From contig NZ_CAJXYQ010000005.1 of the NCBI RefSeq assembly GCF_913063105.1, forward strand, positions 124,001-188,000: 64,000 nucleotides of DNA. The letters are read 5' to 3'. The translations under genes and the position numbers were made by a program. The notes under the pieces are model-generated. The model was not told the DNA's origin. It was given only the letters and a program-made list of their open reading frames with translations, and searched no databases. Source of the stretch: an uncultured Draconibacterium sp. GTDB taxonomy: Bacteria; Bacteroidota; Bacteroidia; Bacteroidales; Prolixibacteraceae. How positions within the stretch are numbered: the first letter of the stretch is position 1; every line of letters starts with the position of its first letter. Of this stretch, positions 27,658 through 37,291 are shown in pieces.

Positions 27658-28989
27658 ATGAAAAAGTTAATTGTATTATTTCTACTTGGTAGCGCAGTCT
27701 TAACATCGGCATGTAACCACACACAACAACAGAAACCACGCGTTATTGTAATGACCGACGGTGAAGTGGACGACCATAGTTCCATGATACGTTTTTTACT
27801 TTATACCTGCGATGTGGAGGTGTGTGCTATTATCGAAACCAATTCGATTTTTCAGCGCCACGGACACAGCAATGAGGATTGGTACGAAAAGCAACTGAAT
27901 GCCTATGAAAAGGTGTACCTAAATCTGATAAAACACAATCCGGACTACCCAACTGCAGAATACCTGCGAAGTGTTAGTTCGGTTGGCGATGAAGTGTATG
28001 AACGGGTAAAAGACCTGCGCGAAAAACGATGGGAATTAATTCCCGGGGGAGATATATTGATGAAACCGGATAATTGGGAAGATACACCGGGCTCCGATAA
28101 AATTGTAGAAGTACTGCTGGAAGATAATCCGGCACCAGTTCATATACAGGCCTGGGGCGGAGGAAATACTGCCGCTCGTGCATTTTATAAATTGAAAACT
28201 GAATACCCAGATGACTATAAAAGAGCCGTTTCAAAAGTGGTAATGTACAACATTTGGTACCAGGATGGAGCGGGAAATTATATCGAGAATTATCATCCTG
28301 ATGTAACCATGATTTACTGCGGAAGCTTTGCCGGTACCTGGAACTACCGAAGTCAAAAAAACACCTATGATTTTATCGAAAATAATGTGAAAAACAACCA
28401 CGGTTCGCTTGGTGCTTTATATCCGCAAGATTATGTGAGCGAAGGTGATAGTCCCGCATTCTTTTACTCGCTTTTTAATGGTCTAAGAAACTACGAAGCC
28501 CCGGAGTTTGGTGGCTGGGGTGGTAGATTTGAAAAAACAGATTTGTTTGAAAATGTGTACAAAGATGCAGTAGATGATGGCGATAATAAAAAGTCGTTAA
28601 GGATGTGGATTGAACAGGTAAATAATGATTTTGAAGCTCGGATGGACTGGTGCGTAGCTGAAAATTTTGCGGACGCTAACCATAAGCCAACAATCAAAAT
28701 TAAAGGAGATATAGACCAAACCGTAAATTCGGGAGAGAAAGTAACATTAACTGCCAAAAGCATTACCGATCCTGATGGCGACAAGGTCGATCATAAATGG
28801 TGGCAATATGGTCATGCAGGAACTTATGATGGCGAAATTGATTTAAAAGACGCTTCATCAAAAAGTATAAGTTTTATTGCTCCAAAAGTTGAAAAAACCT
28901 CAACCATCCATTTTATACTTCAGGTAACCGATAACGGTCAACCTTCATTAAATGCCTACCAACGTTTTGTAATCACTGTAAATCCGTAA
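27658..28989 (+). CDS. DUF1593 nucleoside-hydrolase-like lipoprotein (copy 3 of 5)
   Basis: This 443-residue lipoprotein (lipobox LTSAC, C19) has the metal loop MTDGEVDDHSSM (D34, D38, D39), in the D-x3-DD class with copy 1. The motifs VSEGDSPAFFY and FGGWGGRFE lead to a C-terminal Ig-like domain with DPDGDKVDHKWWQYGHAG. It is closest in layout to copy 1 at 20237. The TIM-barrel hydrolase gene starts only 3 nt after its stop, so the pair are very likely co-expressed and may act on the same linkage. No characterised activity is known to me. Confidence 0.85.
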   Translation: MKKLIVLFLLGSAVLTSACNHTQQQKPRVIVMTDGEVDDHSSMIRFLLYTCDVEVCAIIETNSIFQRHGHSNEDWYEKQLNAYEKVYLNLIKHNPDYPTAEYLRSVSSVGDEVYERVKDLREKRWELIPGGDILMKPDNWEDTPGSDKIVEVLLEDNPAPVHIQAWGGGNTAARAFYKLKTEYPDDYKRAVSKVVMYNIWYQDGAGNYIENYHPDVTMIYCGSFAGTWNYRSQKNTYDFIENNVKNNHGSLGALYPQDYVSEGDSPAFFYSLFNGLRNYEAPEFGGWGGRFEKTDLFENVYKDAVDDGDNKKSLRMWIEQVNNDFEARMDWCVAENFADANHKPTIKIKGDIDQTVNSGEKVTLTAKSITDPDGDKVDHKWWQYGHAGTYDGEIDLKDASSKSISFIAPKVEKTSTIHFILQVTDNGQPSLNAYQRFVITVNP

Positions 28990-28992
28990 CTT

Positions 28993-30444
28993 ATGAAAAC
29001 ACTAAAGTTCTTAATTGTTTTTCTTGTATTATTAAGCTTTCAGCTAAAAAGTTCTTTCGCACAGCACAACCCAAAGGATGAATATCAGGGAATAAAAGTT
29101 TACAGCGAAAATCCCTGGTATTGGGAATATCACGACAAACCTGTGGTTTTGAAAGGCGGAAGCGATGATGACAACCTTTTTCAATGGACTGGCGAGCAGT
29201 TAACAGATCACCTCGATTTATTACAATCGGCAACAGGAAATTACGTTCGTAATTCCATGTCAGACAGAGATGAAGGCAATGTGTATGCATTTAAAAAGAT
29301 AGGTGATGGTAAGTACGATCTAAACCAATGGAACGATGAATATTGGGACAGGTTAACCTTTTTCCTGGAGGAAACCAGCAAAAGAAACATAATCGTACAG
29401 TTAACGCTTTGGGATCATTTTGACATTAGTAGCAGTAGTCGTTGGAAAAGACACCCATGGAATCCAGTCTGTAACGTAAATATGGAATCCGGTAGCTGGA
29501 AAGGACGAGAGGATTTTTATTCAACTGTTGACAGAAATGCACAGGATGAAATGACATATCAATTAAAATTTATTGATAAACTGTTATCGATTAGTTTAAA
29601 ATACGACAATGTACTTTATAATATTAACAATGAAAGCAGCGAAAGCGAAGCATGGGAAAATTTCTGGGCAGCTCATGTTAAAAATGCCGCTAAAAATGCA
29701 GGCAAAGAAGTGGCTGTTACCAACATGCAGTTGTCGGCTGTGAATGCAGTCCGCCATGTAATGTCGAAAGGCGATATTTTCGATTTTGTTGATATTTCAC
29801 AAAACAACCAGGATTCAAAAGGAGCCAGAGGACCGGCACATTGGGATTATCTAATGTTCCTTCGTCAGAAAATTGCATCGTTCGGACCGATACCAATGAA
29901 CAATGTAAAAATGTATGGAGCATCAGACGGAAGTACAAACTACTCTGCAGGAACGGAAACTGAAGCCATCGACCGATTCTGGCGGAATATTTTTGGCGGT
30001 TGTGCATCTGCGCGTTTTCACCGCCCTTCTGTTCCAACAAAATTGTGGGGGTCGGGCGTAAACGAACGTGTTCAAACCAACTTAAAAGCAATGGATATGT
30101 TGCTGGAGAAATTGGATATTTTTAATTGTGCACCACACAACGATCTGCTTTCTCCACGTGTTTCTGTCCCATCAATGATGGAGGCATATGCTACCGCAAA
30201 TATCGGTCATCAGTATGCCATTTACTTTCCACAGGGGCGATACAAAATCGATCTCGATCCGTGGGTTTATGCCGATAAACTAAAACTGCAATGGCTCGAC
30301 ATTAATTCGTTAAAATGGTCGGAACCGGAAACTGTGGAAGTACAATGGGAAGGTGGTAAAAACGACTGGGGCTACCGTGGATTGATCACCTTGGAAACAC
30401 CATCGAACAGGCAGTGTGTGGCATTTTTAGAAATAGTTGAATAG
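28993..30444 (+). CDS. Exported TIM-barrel glycoside hydrolase-like protein
   Basis: This 483-residue protein has a signal peptide ending SFAQ. The body reads as a (beta/alpha)8 barrel: PVVLKGGSDDDN near the start, the strand IIVQLTLWDHFD (about 133-144) and YNINNESSE with E214 as a candidate general acid/base at the end of strand 4. A short C-terminal beta domain (about 410-483, HQYAIYFPQGRYKIDL and LQWLDINS) resembles the putative collagen-binding domain that follows DUF4038-type barrels. GH140 apiosidases share that layout, but I cannot assign a CAZy family from sequence alone. It is 3 nt after a DUF1593 gene and 14 nt before another. Confidence 0.7.
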   Translation: MKTLKFLIVFLVLLSFQLKSSFAQHNPKDEYQGIKVYSENPWYWEYHDKPVVLKGGSDDDNLFQWTGEQLTDHLDLLQSATGNYVRNSMSDRDEGNVYAFKKIGDGKYDLNQWNDEYWDRLTFFLEETSKRNIIVQLTLWDHFDISSSSRWKRHPWNPVCNVNMESGSWKGREDFYSTVDRNAQDEMTYQLKFIDKLLSISLKYDNVLYNINNESSESEAWENFWAAHVKNAAKNAGKEVAVTNMQLSAVNAVRHVMSKGDIFDFVDISQNNQDSKGARGPAHWDYLMFLRQKIASFGPIPMNNVKMYGASDGSTNYSAGTETEAIDRFWRNIFGGCASARFHRPSVPTKLWGSGVNERVQTNLKAMDMLLEKLDIFNCAPHNDLLSPRVSVPSMMEAYATANIGHQYAIYFPQGRYKIDLDPWVYADKLKLQWLDINSLKWSEPETVEVQWEGGKNDWGYRGLITLETPSNRQCVAFLEIVE

Positions 30445-30458
30445 AAACAAATGTGCGC

Positions 30459-31883
30459 ATGAATAAATCAATCCTAATAAAAACATTCGCAGTTATTCTT
30501 GTACTGGTTTGCATAACCAGCCTTTCAAATGGTAAAACCGAAAAAACTGAGCTGGATAAAAGTAATTTACCGCGGCTTCTTATATTGACCGATATCGGTG
30601 ACGACCCCGACGATGAACAATCCTTAATCCGGCTGTTGGTTTATGCTAATAAATTTCAGATTGAAGGATTCATTACCGAGTTGTGGTGGAAAGATACACA
30701 CAACGGGCGGCATGGTCAGATGACTGCAGAAAGTCAAATGAAACTTTTGCACCATATACTCGATCGATATGAAAAAGTCCGTTCAAATCTGGAGAAACAC
30801 GAATTGGGATATCCAACTGCAAAGTCATTGCATGATGTTGTTAAACGAGGGAAAGTAGGGATTCAAATGACCTTAAGTGCTCCAAAAGGAGATCCCATGC
30901 AATGGATCGGTTCCGGGCAGGATACGGAAGGTTCTGATTTTATTATTGATATTGTTGATCGCGATGACCCACGTCCGGTAGATATTTGTGTGTGGGGAGG
31001 GACTGCCGACCTTGCCCAGGCTCTTTTAAAGGTACGGGAAGAACGAACACCGGCAGAAGTTGAACAATTTATCAGTAAAATTCGTGTTCACGCTATTAGC
31101 GACCAGGATGATACCGGACCATGGATAAGGGAAAATTTTCCAAACCTGTTTTTTATCCTCGACCACGACCCGAACGGCGACAAGTGGGAATCATGTTATC
31201 GCGGAATGTTTTATGGCGGCGATCAGTCACTTACCACACTCGATTGGATAAACGAAAATATTCGGACAAATCATGGATATCTTGGTGAGTATTATCCACC
31301 AAAAACCAATACCAACAAGAATCCTCATGGAGCTTTAAAAGAAGGCGATACACCTTCCTGGTTTTACTTCTATCCCAATGGTTTGAATATTCCTGAACAT
31401 CCCGGGTTTGGGGGATGGGGAGGGCGTTATGCCTTTAACGGGAAATTCTGGCAGGATGCTGCCGATAAAGTTGGTGATGATAACAATGGACGGGCTTCTG
31501 TATATCGCTGGCGTCCGACTTTTCAGAATGATTTTGCAGCCCGAATGGATTGGTGTGTTAAAGATTTTGAAGAAGCAAACCACTCACCTGAAGTAAAAGT
31601 AAAAGGCGAAATAATTCAGCATGTTAAACCAGGTGAGAAAATAAAACTTAAAGCAAAGTCATTCGATCCTGATGGAGATAAATTAAGCTACAAATGGTGG
31701 AATTATACCGATGCAAGTACCATTGAAAATGAACTAAGAATAACAAATAATGAATCAGCCGACAAAGCTGGTTTTGTAGTCCCAGATGAACCGGGAAAGG
31801 TTATCCATATCATTCTTGAAGTTGCAGATAACGGGACTCCGGCATTAACCGCTTACAAACGTTTTGTTTACAAAATCCAATAA
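30459..31883 (+). CDS. DUF1593 nucleoside-hydrolase-like exported protein (copy 4 of 5)
   Basis: This 474-residue protein starts at ATG 30459; a GTG six bases upstream is less likely. It has a type I-like signal peptide (TFAVILVLVCITSLSNG) without a lipobox. The metal loop LTDIGDDPDDEQSL (D45, D51, D52) has five residues between the first Asp and the pair, like copy 5. Further family motifs are AISDQDDTGPWIRE, KEGDTPSWFYF and FGGWGGRY, and a C-terminal Ig-like domain carries DPDGDKLSYKWWNYTDAS. It sits between the two TIM-barrel genes. The function is unknown. Confidence 0.85.
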   Translation: MNKSILIKTFAVILVLVCITSLSNGKTEKTELDKSNLPRLLILTDIGDDPDDEQSLIRLLVYANKFQIEGFITELWWKDTHNGRHGQMTAESQMKLLHHILDRYEKVRSNLEKHELGYPTAKSLHDVVKRGKVGIQMTLSAPKGDPMQWIGSGQDTEGSDFIIDIVDRDDPRPVDICVWGGTADLAQALLKVREERTPAEVEQFISKIRVHAISDQDDTGPWIRENFPNLFFILDHDPNGDKWESCYRGMFYGGDQSLTTLDWINENIRTNHGYLGEYYPPKTNTNKNPHGALKEGDTPSWFYFYPNGLNIPEHPGFGGWGGRYAFNGKFWQDAADKVGDDNNGRASVYRWRPTFQNDFAARMDWCVKDFEEANHSPEVKVKGEIIQHVKPGEKIKLKAKSFDPDGDKLSYKWWNYTDASTIENELRITNNESADKAGFVVPDEPGKVIHIILEVADNGTPALTAYKRFVYKIQ

Positions 31884-31894
31884 ATATTTCTACT

Positions 31895-33865
31895 ATGAAC
31901 TTAAATTTTAAAATCAATTATAAATTCTTTCTACAAAAGGCAGTTGCTTTAATGATTGTTCTGTTTTTTGTTACAGATATTTCCGCAATTCAAACAGGGA
32001 AAAAACGTAATTCAGATGGAGATGGAAGTGTGTCCGTTTCAGGTGAACTCAAACAATGGCATAAAGTAACAATCGATCTTTCCGGTCCTTTTGCCAATGA
32101 AACCGGTGTTGATCCAAATCCTTTTACTGATTATTGTTTTGAAGTGACGTTCGAACATGAATCCGGTTCACCAAAATATGTGGTTCCCGGTTATTTTGCT
32201 GCCGATGGAAATGCAGCCGAATCGGGTGCTGAGTCAGGAAATGTTTGGAGGGCTCATTTATCACCCGACAGAACCGGTACCTGGTCATATTTAATCTCCT
32301 TTAAAAAAGGAGCAAGTGTTGCAGTTTCTGATCTGCCCGGTGAAAGCATTGCTCCTTTCGATGGAGTAAAAGGTACTTTTAAAATTGGGCCAACAGATAA
32401 ATCAGGGCGTGATTTCCGAGGAAAAGGAAGGCTGCAATACGTAGGAAAACATCATCTGCAATTTATTGGAACGGGTGAATATTTTTTGAAAGCAGGGCCT
32501 GATTCGCCGGAAACATTTTTAGCTTACGCTGATTTTGACAATACCCATGCTTTGAAAGAGGAAAAATCGCCAATGAAAACCTATGAACCTCATATCAAAG
32601 ACTGGAATAATGGCGATCCGGTTTGGAAAGAAAATAAGGGCAAAGGAATGATTGGAGCCCTAAACTACCTGGCCGGGAAAGGAATTAATACCATGTCGTT
32701 TATGCCGTACAATGCCGGTGGCGATGGCGACAATGTCTGGCCTTTTGTTGAAAGGGATGATAAATTCCATTATGACTGCTCGAAATTAGACCAGTGGGGA
32801 ATTGTATTTTCCCATGCCCAGAAACAGGGCCTGCACCTGCATTTCAAACTACAGGAAACCGAAATAGACGACAACCGGAAACGCGATGGGCAAATGATCA
32901 TTGACCGTGATAAACCTGCTGACGGTTCTCCCGCTGTTCCTGAAGCTTTGGATGGCGGTGCCACTGGCCCTGAACGTAAATTGTATTTACGCGAATTAAT
33001 TGCACGCTATGGCCATAACCTTGCCCTTAACTGGAATTTGGGAGAAGAGAACACCCAAACTTCTGAAGAACAAAGAGCAATGGCAAAGTACATTCATGAT
33101 ACCGATCCGTATAATCATAACATAGTTGCACATTCATATCCAAATATGCAACAGCGGCTTTACGAACCGCTTATCGGAAACGGATCAGAACTAACAGGTG
33201 CATCTCTTCAGAATATGTGGAATGTTGCCCATGAACGAACTCTGCATTGGGTAAAAGCTTCAGCGCAATCGGGCAAACCATGGGTTGTTGCCAACGATGA
33301 GCAGGGGTCGGCAAGGACAGGTGTGCCACCAGACCCGGGGTATAAAGGTTTCGAAGGAACTACTTTCGAAGAAGGATATGAATCGTACGATTTAAATGGA
33401 ATCAGAAAATATACGCTATGGGGAAACCTGATGGCTGGAGGTGCAGGCGTTGAGTACTACTTTGGTTATAAGCTTGTTGAAAACGACCTGGTTGCTGAAG
33501 ATTTTCGCAGCCGTGACCTTACATGGGATTACTGTCGGATTGCTTTGGAATTTTTCAAAAACGAAAAAATTCCTTTTTGGGATATGAAAAATGCCGATGA
33601 GTTGGTCGGCAACTATTCACACAACAACGATGTATATTGCCTTGCAAAAACAAGCGAAGTGTATTTGGTTTATTCCCCTGAAGGTGAAAAAGCCATTTTA
33701 AATCTTCAAAATGTACCGGGTATGTTTAGTGTTGCCTGGTTTAATCCACGCGAAGGTGGTAAAATAAAAACAGAAAAAACAGTAAGTGGAGGTGGTTTTA
33801 TTGAATTAATACCTCCTGTGGAAAATGAAGACTGGCTGGCTATTTTTAAGCGTATAAAGTTTTAG
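31895..33865 (+). CDS. DUF5060/TIM-barrel/collagen-binding-type glycoside hydrolase-like protein
   Basis: This 656-residue exported protein has an N-terminal Ig-like domain of DUF5060 type (about 45-165, with KVTIDLSGPFANETG and PGYFAADGNAAES), a TIM barrel (about 185-560) with FIGTGEYFLKAGPDSPE, MSFMPYNAGGDGDN and NWNLGEENTQ (E384/E385 are candidate catalytic acids), and a small C-terminal beta domain (about 575-656, YLVYSPEGEKAIL and VAWFNPREGG) of the putative collagen-binding type. The architecture is common among secreted polysaccharide hydrolases of uncertain target. It follows DUF1593 copy 4 by 11 nt. Together with the 28993 gene it is a candidate for side-chain removal. Confidence 0.72.
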   Translation: MNLNFKINYKFFLQKAVALMIVLFFVTDISAIQTGKKRNSDGDGSVSVSGELKQWHKVTIDLSGPFANETGVDPNPFTDYCFEVTFEHESGSPKYVVPGYFAADGNAAESGAESGNVWRAHLSPDRTGTWSYLISFKKGASVAVSDLPGESIAPFDGVKGTFKIGPTDKSGRDFRGKGRLQYVGKHHLQFIGTGEYFLKAGPDSPETFLAYADFDNTHALKEEKSPMKTYEPHIKDWNNGDPVWKENKGKGMIGALNYLAGKGINTMSFMPYNAGGDGDNVWPFVERDDKFHYDCSKLDQWGIVFSHAQKQGLHLHFKLQETEIDDNRKRDGQMIIDRDKPADGSPAVPEALDGGATGPERKLYLRELIARYGHNLALNWNLGEENTQTSEEQRAMAKYIHDTDPYNHNIVAHSYPNMQQRLYEPLIGNGSELTGASLQNMWNVAHERTLHWVKASAQSGKPWVVANDEQGSARTGVPPDPGYKGFEGTTFEEGYESYDLNGIRKYTLWGNLMAGGAGVEYYFGYKLVENDLVAEDFRSRDLTWDYCRIALEFFKNEKIPFWDMKNADELVGNYSHNNDVYCLAKTSEVYLVYSPEGEKAILNLQNVPGMFSVAWFNPREGGKIKTEKTVSGGGFIELIPPVENEDWLAIFKRIKF

Positions 33866-33907
33866 CATACAGAAGGTATAGGAAAATTTAATAGAAAAAG
33901 TGTTCTT

Positions 33908-35776
33908 ATGAAAGCGTATTATTGGTTGATTACAGGCTTTTTAATATTGTTTGACCTTGCACAAGGACAAATAATTAATCCGAATGAACCGGTTAAATAT
34001 ATTGGTAAAGACCAAATCTCGAACAGTGATTATAAAGAAGGCTATCATGACGGGCAAATGCAGCCTGCTATCGGGGTTCAGAATTACCAGATTTTGCGTG
34101 CAAACCGAAGCTATCCTGAAAAATCTGATGGTTTGGGCTGGACGTATAACCATGCACCAAACCTTGCTTATTGGAACAATCAGTTTTACTGCCATTACTT
34201 ATCCAATCCAACCGGCGAACATATTGCTCCGGGAGCAACATTAATTAGCTCATCAAAAGATGGAATGACCTGGGAAAAACCAAAACTTGCATTCCCAATA
34301 TATTTTACGGCTAATGATGACGCATCCATAAACTTCTTTTTTATGCACCAGCGTATGGGTTTCTATGTGGCTCCCAACGGACGCTTGTTAACCATGGGGT
34401 TTTATGGTAGTCATTCCGGTTATGGAATAGGAAGAGTGGTGCGGGAAATTTATGAGAACAACGAATTTGGACCAATATATTTTATCAGGGTTAACGACAA
34501 TTGGGAAGGAGAAGTAAAATATCCTATTTATTCTGATTCAAAAGATCAAGGTTTTGTTGCTGCATGCGATGCATTTCTAAACGATAAAGTGAAGCGTATG
34601 CAATGGTGGGAAGAACACCGTTTGGCAGAAGATCGTAAGGAGTTCTTCCGCGTTCCTGCCATTGATGGGAAGGATCAGCCGGGTCAGGCTTTTTGTTATT
34701 ACACCTTACCCGATAAAACTCTGGTTGGATTTTTCAAAGGACGCTGGGTGACCACATCAACCGATAATGGAGATACCTGGACACAACCGGTACAATGCAA
34801 TTCATTAACATACAAAGGAGCAAAAATTTGGGGGCAAAAACTGGATAACAAACGTTATGCACTGGTTTATAATCCCACAAACAGTATGGCACGTCATCCC
34901 CTAAGTATTGCTACCAGCGATAATGGAATTCAGTATGATAACTTGTTAAATGTACATAGCGAGGTGCCTCCAAAACGATTCTGGGGGGCTGAAAAGCGAC
35001 CCGGGCCTCAATATATAAGAGGTATTATTGAAGGAAATGGTAACCCCCCAGGCGATGATCTATATGTGGTTTATTCGGTAAATAAAGAGGATATTTGGAT
35101 TTCAAGAGTTCCGGTTCCGGTTAAGGGAGAAGTAAACGGTCCTGTAGTCGACGAATTTGATAAAATGGAAGTGGGAGGATCGGTTACAAATTGGAATATT
35201 TATTCACCAAAGTGGTGCCCGGTTGAAATAAGTAAGTCTCCAACAAGTCCCGAAAATGTTTTGATGATCAAAGATTTTGATCCTTACGATTATGCCAAAG
35301 CAGTTCGGGTTTTTCAAAAGTCGAATAGATTAAAAATCGAATTTCAGCTGTTTATCGAAGCCAACCCTGAAATGCTTGCTGTAGAAATAGTGTCGGCAAA
35401 TGGTAACCGCTGTGTGCAAACCAAAATCGATGTAGATGGAATCCTGAAAGCTAAAAATGGAACAAATGGTTTTTCTAATGTTCTTGCTTTGAATTCCGGA
35501 AAATGGATATCGTTTGAGTTTGGCATTAACGCCGTGGAAAAGACATTTGACCTTTTCGTGAACGGAGAATTTGTTGCCGGGAAATATGATCTTTCTAACG
35601 ATGGTATCCCGGAGCGGATAATTTTTCGCACAGGAGAATATCGTCTTACCGATGATGTGCAAAAATGGAAAAGTGGAGATAAATTCATTCCCGGGTGGGA
35701 TGAGCCCGGTGCCGACGAACAAGCTCAGGAAGCTGTTTTTTATTTACGGGAATTTTCCTCTAAACCCATTGAATAA
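33908..35776 (+). CDS. Exported BNR/sialidase-superfamily beta-propeller protein (copy A)
   Basis: This 622-residue protein has a signal peptide ending LAQG. It then reads as a beta-propeller with Asp-box-like turns (SSKDGMTW, STDNGDTW) up to about residue 420, followed by a concanavalin-like beta-sandwich (about 425-620, with NWNIYSPKWCPVEI and IIFRTGEYRLTDDVQKW). Such modules occur in lyases and hydrolases of acidic polysaccharides, but I cannot place it in a CAZy family. A paralogue that aligns from end to end lies at 41407. The two copies bracket an oxidoreductase, an enolase-like protein, a DUF1593 protein and a GH105. Surface or periplasmic action on pectin fragments is inferred. Confidence 0.75.
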   Translation: MKAYYWLITGFLILFDLAQGQIINPNEPVKYIGKDQISNSDYKEGYHDGQMQPAIGVQNYQILRANRSYPEKSDGLGWTYNHAPNLAYWNNQFYCHYLSNPTGEHIAPGATLISSSKDGMTWEKPKLAFPIYFTANDDASINFFFMHQRMGFYVAPNGRLLTMGFYGSHSGYGIGRVVREIYENNEFGPIYFIRVNDNWEGEVKYPIYSDSKDQGFVAACDAFLNDKVKRMQWWEEHRLAEDRKEFFRVPAIDGKDQPGQAFCYYTLPDKTLVGFFKGRWVTTSTDNGDTWTQPVQCNSLTYKGAKIWGQKLDNKRYALVYNPTNSMARHPLSIATSDNGIQYDNLLNVHSEVPPKRFWGAEKRPGPQYIRGIIEGNGNPPGDDLYVVYSVNKEDIWISRVPVPVKGEVNGPVVDEFDKMEVGGSVTNWNIYSPKWCPVEISKSPTSPENVLMIKDFDPYDYAKAVRVFQKSNRLKIEFQLFIEANPEMLAVEIVSANGNRCVQTKIDVDGILKAKNGTNGFSNVLALNSGKWISFEFGINAVEKTFDLFVNGEFVAGKYDLSNDGIPERIIFRTGEYRLTDDVQKWKSGDKFIPGWDEPGADEQAQEAVFYLREFSSKPIE

Positions 35777-35797
35777 ACTACAAAATGAACTAAAAAT

Positions 35798-37240
35798 ATG
35801 GATAATAATATTGAAAGAAATAAAATGGTAACAAGGCGAGGATTTGTAAAAACAACAGGAGCAGCAATGGCAGGTTCAGTTATTGTTTCTCCTGCATTTG
35901 GCAAGGTATTGTCACAGGCAAGTGGAAAAAAGAAAGTAGCCCTGGTAGGAACCGGGATAAGGGGTATTAGCTTTTGGGGGAAATTCCTGAATGATAATTA
36001 TTCTGACGTTGTGGAATTTGTAGGTTTATGTGATATCAACCCTGGTAGGCTTAATTACGCCAAGGAATATATTGGTGTTAATTGCCCTGTATTTACAAAC
36101 TTCGACCAGATGTTTGAAAAGACTGAAATTGACCTGTTGATGGTAACAACGGTTGATTCAACCCACGATGAATTTATTGTAAAAGCACTGGACAAAGGAA
36201 TTGATGTGGTTACTGAAAAACCTATGACAACCGATGAAAAAAAATGCCAGGGAATAATTGATGCCCAGCGCCGGTCGAAAGGCAAACTTATCAATGCTTT
36301 TAACTACAGGTATGGCAAGTTGTTTACCAAACTAAAACAAATGATCCATACAAATGAAATTGGCGACCTTGTTTCCATCGACCTGAATTGGTATCTGAAT
36401 ACCTACCATGGTGCATCGTATTTCCGCCGTTGGCATGGTTTACGTGAAAAGGGAGGTACTTTGTTACTTCATAAATCTGCACACCATTTTGATTTGCTGA
36501 ACTGGTTTATTGGTTCCGACCCGGTTGAGATACATGCATATGGAGCCCTTGAACGATATGGTGCAAACAATCCGTTCAGAGGCGATAACTGCAGGAATTG
36601 CGGGCATAAAGATAAATGCAGGTTTTACTGGGATATTACTACCAACCAAACCTACATGGACCTGTATGTTGCCAATGAAAAGTACGATGGGTATATCCGC
36701 GACAATTGTTTGTGGCGTGAAGAAGTCGATATTTTTGATAAGATGGCTGTGCAAATTAAGTATGCCAATAATGTCCAGGTTAGCTATTCGTTAACTACTT
36801 ACTCTCCATTTGAAGGTTTCCGCTTTGCATTTAACGGAAAGGATGGCCGTATCGAAACAAGCGAGGGCATCCCCTGGCTTGATAACATACAGGAAGATCA
36901 GGCAAGTTTACACGAAAAGGAAATGGACCAGTCGTCTCATACCAAGGCCGAGCTAAAGTATCATGAAATAGTATCGCAACGTGTATTTGAAGATTATAAG
37001 CGTATTGAATATCCGTATGTGCGGACTGGACATTGGGGAGGCGATAAGCTAATGTTTGATGAAATTTTCAGGGGTGAAGTTATTGACCCTGCCTTGCATC
37101 ATGCATCCGATATCCGCGATGGCTCAATGGCTGTACTTATTGGAATTGCGGCCCGGCTAAGTATCGACGAACAAAGGCCTGTACAAATTACTGAACTTAC
37201 TGATTTAATTCCGCAGGTAAATAAATGGAAGAAATCTTAA
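35798..37240 (+). CDS. Tat-exported Gfo/Idh/MocA-family oxidoreductase
   Basis: This 480-residue protein carries a twin-arginine signal (VTRRGFVKTTGAAMAG), so it should be exported folded with its nicotinamide cofactor bound. The Rossmann domain begins KVALVGTGIRGISFWG; VTEKPMTTD is the usual EKP substrate/cofactor motif, followed by the alpha/beta C-terminal domain. A cysteine cluster, C265-x2-C268-x5-C274 in DNCRNCGHKDKC, suggests a metal-binding insertion. Exported members of this fold include glucose-fructose oxidoreductase and the NAD-dependent glycosidases GH109, GH177 and GH179, so it may be a redox-assisted glycosidase rather than a dehydrogenase. The enolase-like gene follows 51 nt downstream. 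Confidence 0.87.
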   Translation: MDNNIERNKMVTRRGFVKTTGAAMAGSVIVSPAFGKVLSQASGKKKVALVGTGIRGISFWGKFLNDNYSDVVEFVGLCDINPGRLNYAKEYIGVNCPVFTNFDQMFEKTEIDLLMVTTVDSTHDEFIVKALDKGIDVVTEKPMTTDEKKCQGIIDAQRRSKGKLINAFNYRYGKLFTKLKQMIHTNEIGDLVSIDLNWYLNTYHGASYFRRWHGLREKGGTLLLHKSAHHFDLLNWFIGSDPVEIHAYGALERYGANNPFRGDNCRNCGHKDKCRFYWDITTNQTYMDLYVANEKYDGYIRDNCLWREEVDIFDKMAVQIKYANNVQVSYSLTTYSPFEGFRFAFNGKDGRIETSEGIPWLDNIQEDQASLHEKEMDQSSHTKAELKYHEIVSQRVFEDYKRIEYPYVRTGHWGGDKLMFDEIFRGEVIDPALHHASDIRDGSMAVLIGIAARLSIDEQRPVQITELTDLIPQVNKWKKS

Positions 37241-37291
37241 AACAGCTATTTTTATAATTCGAACTAAAAAACAATTATCTACCTTGATTTC

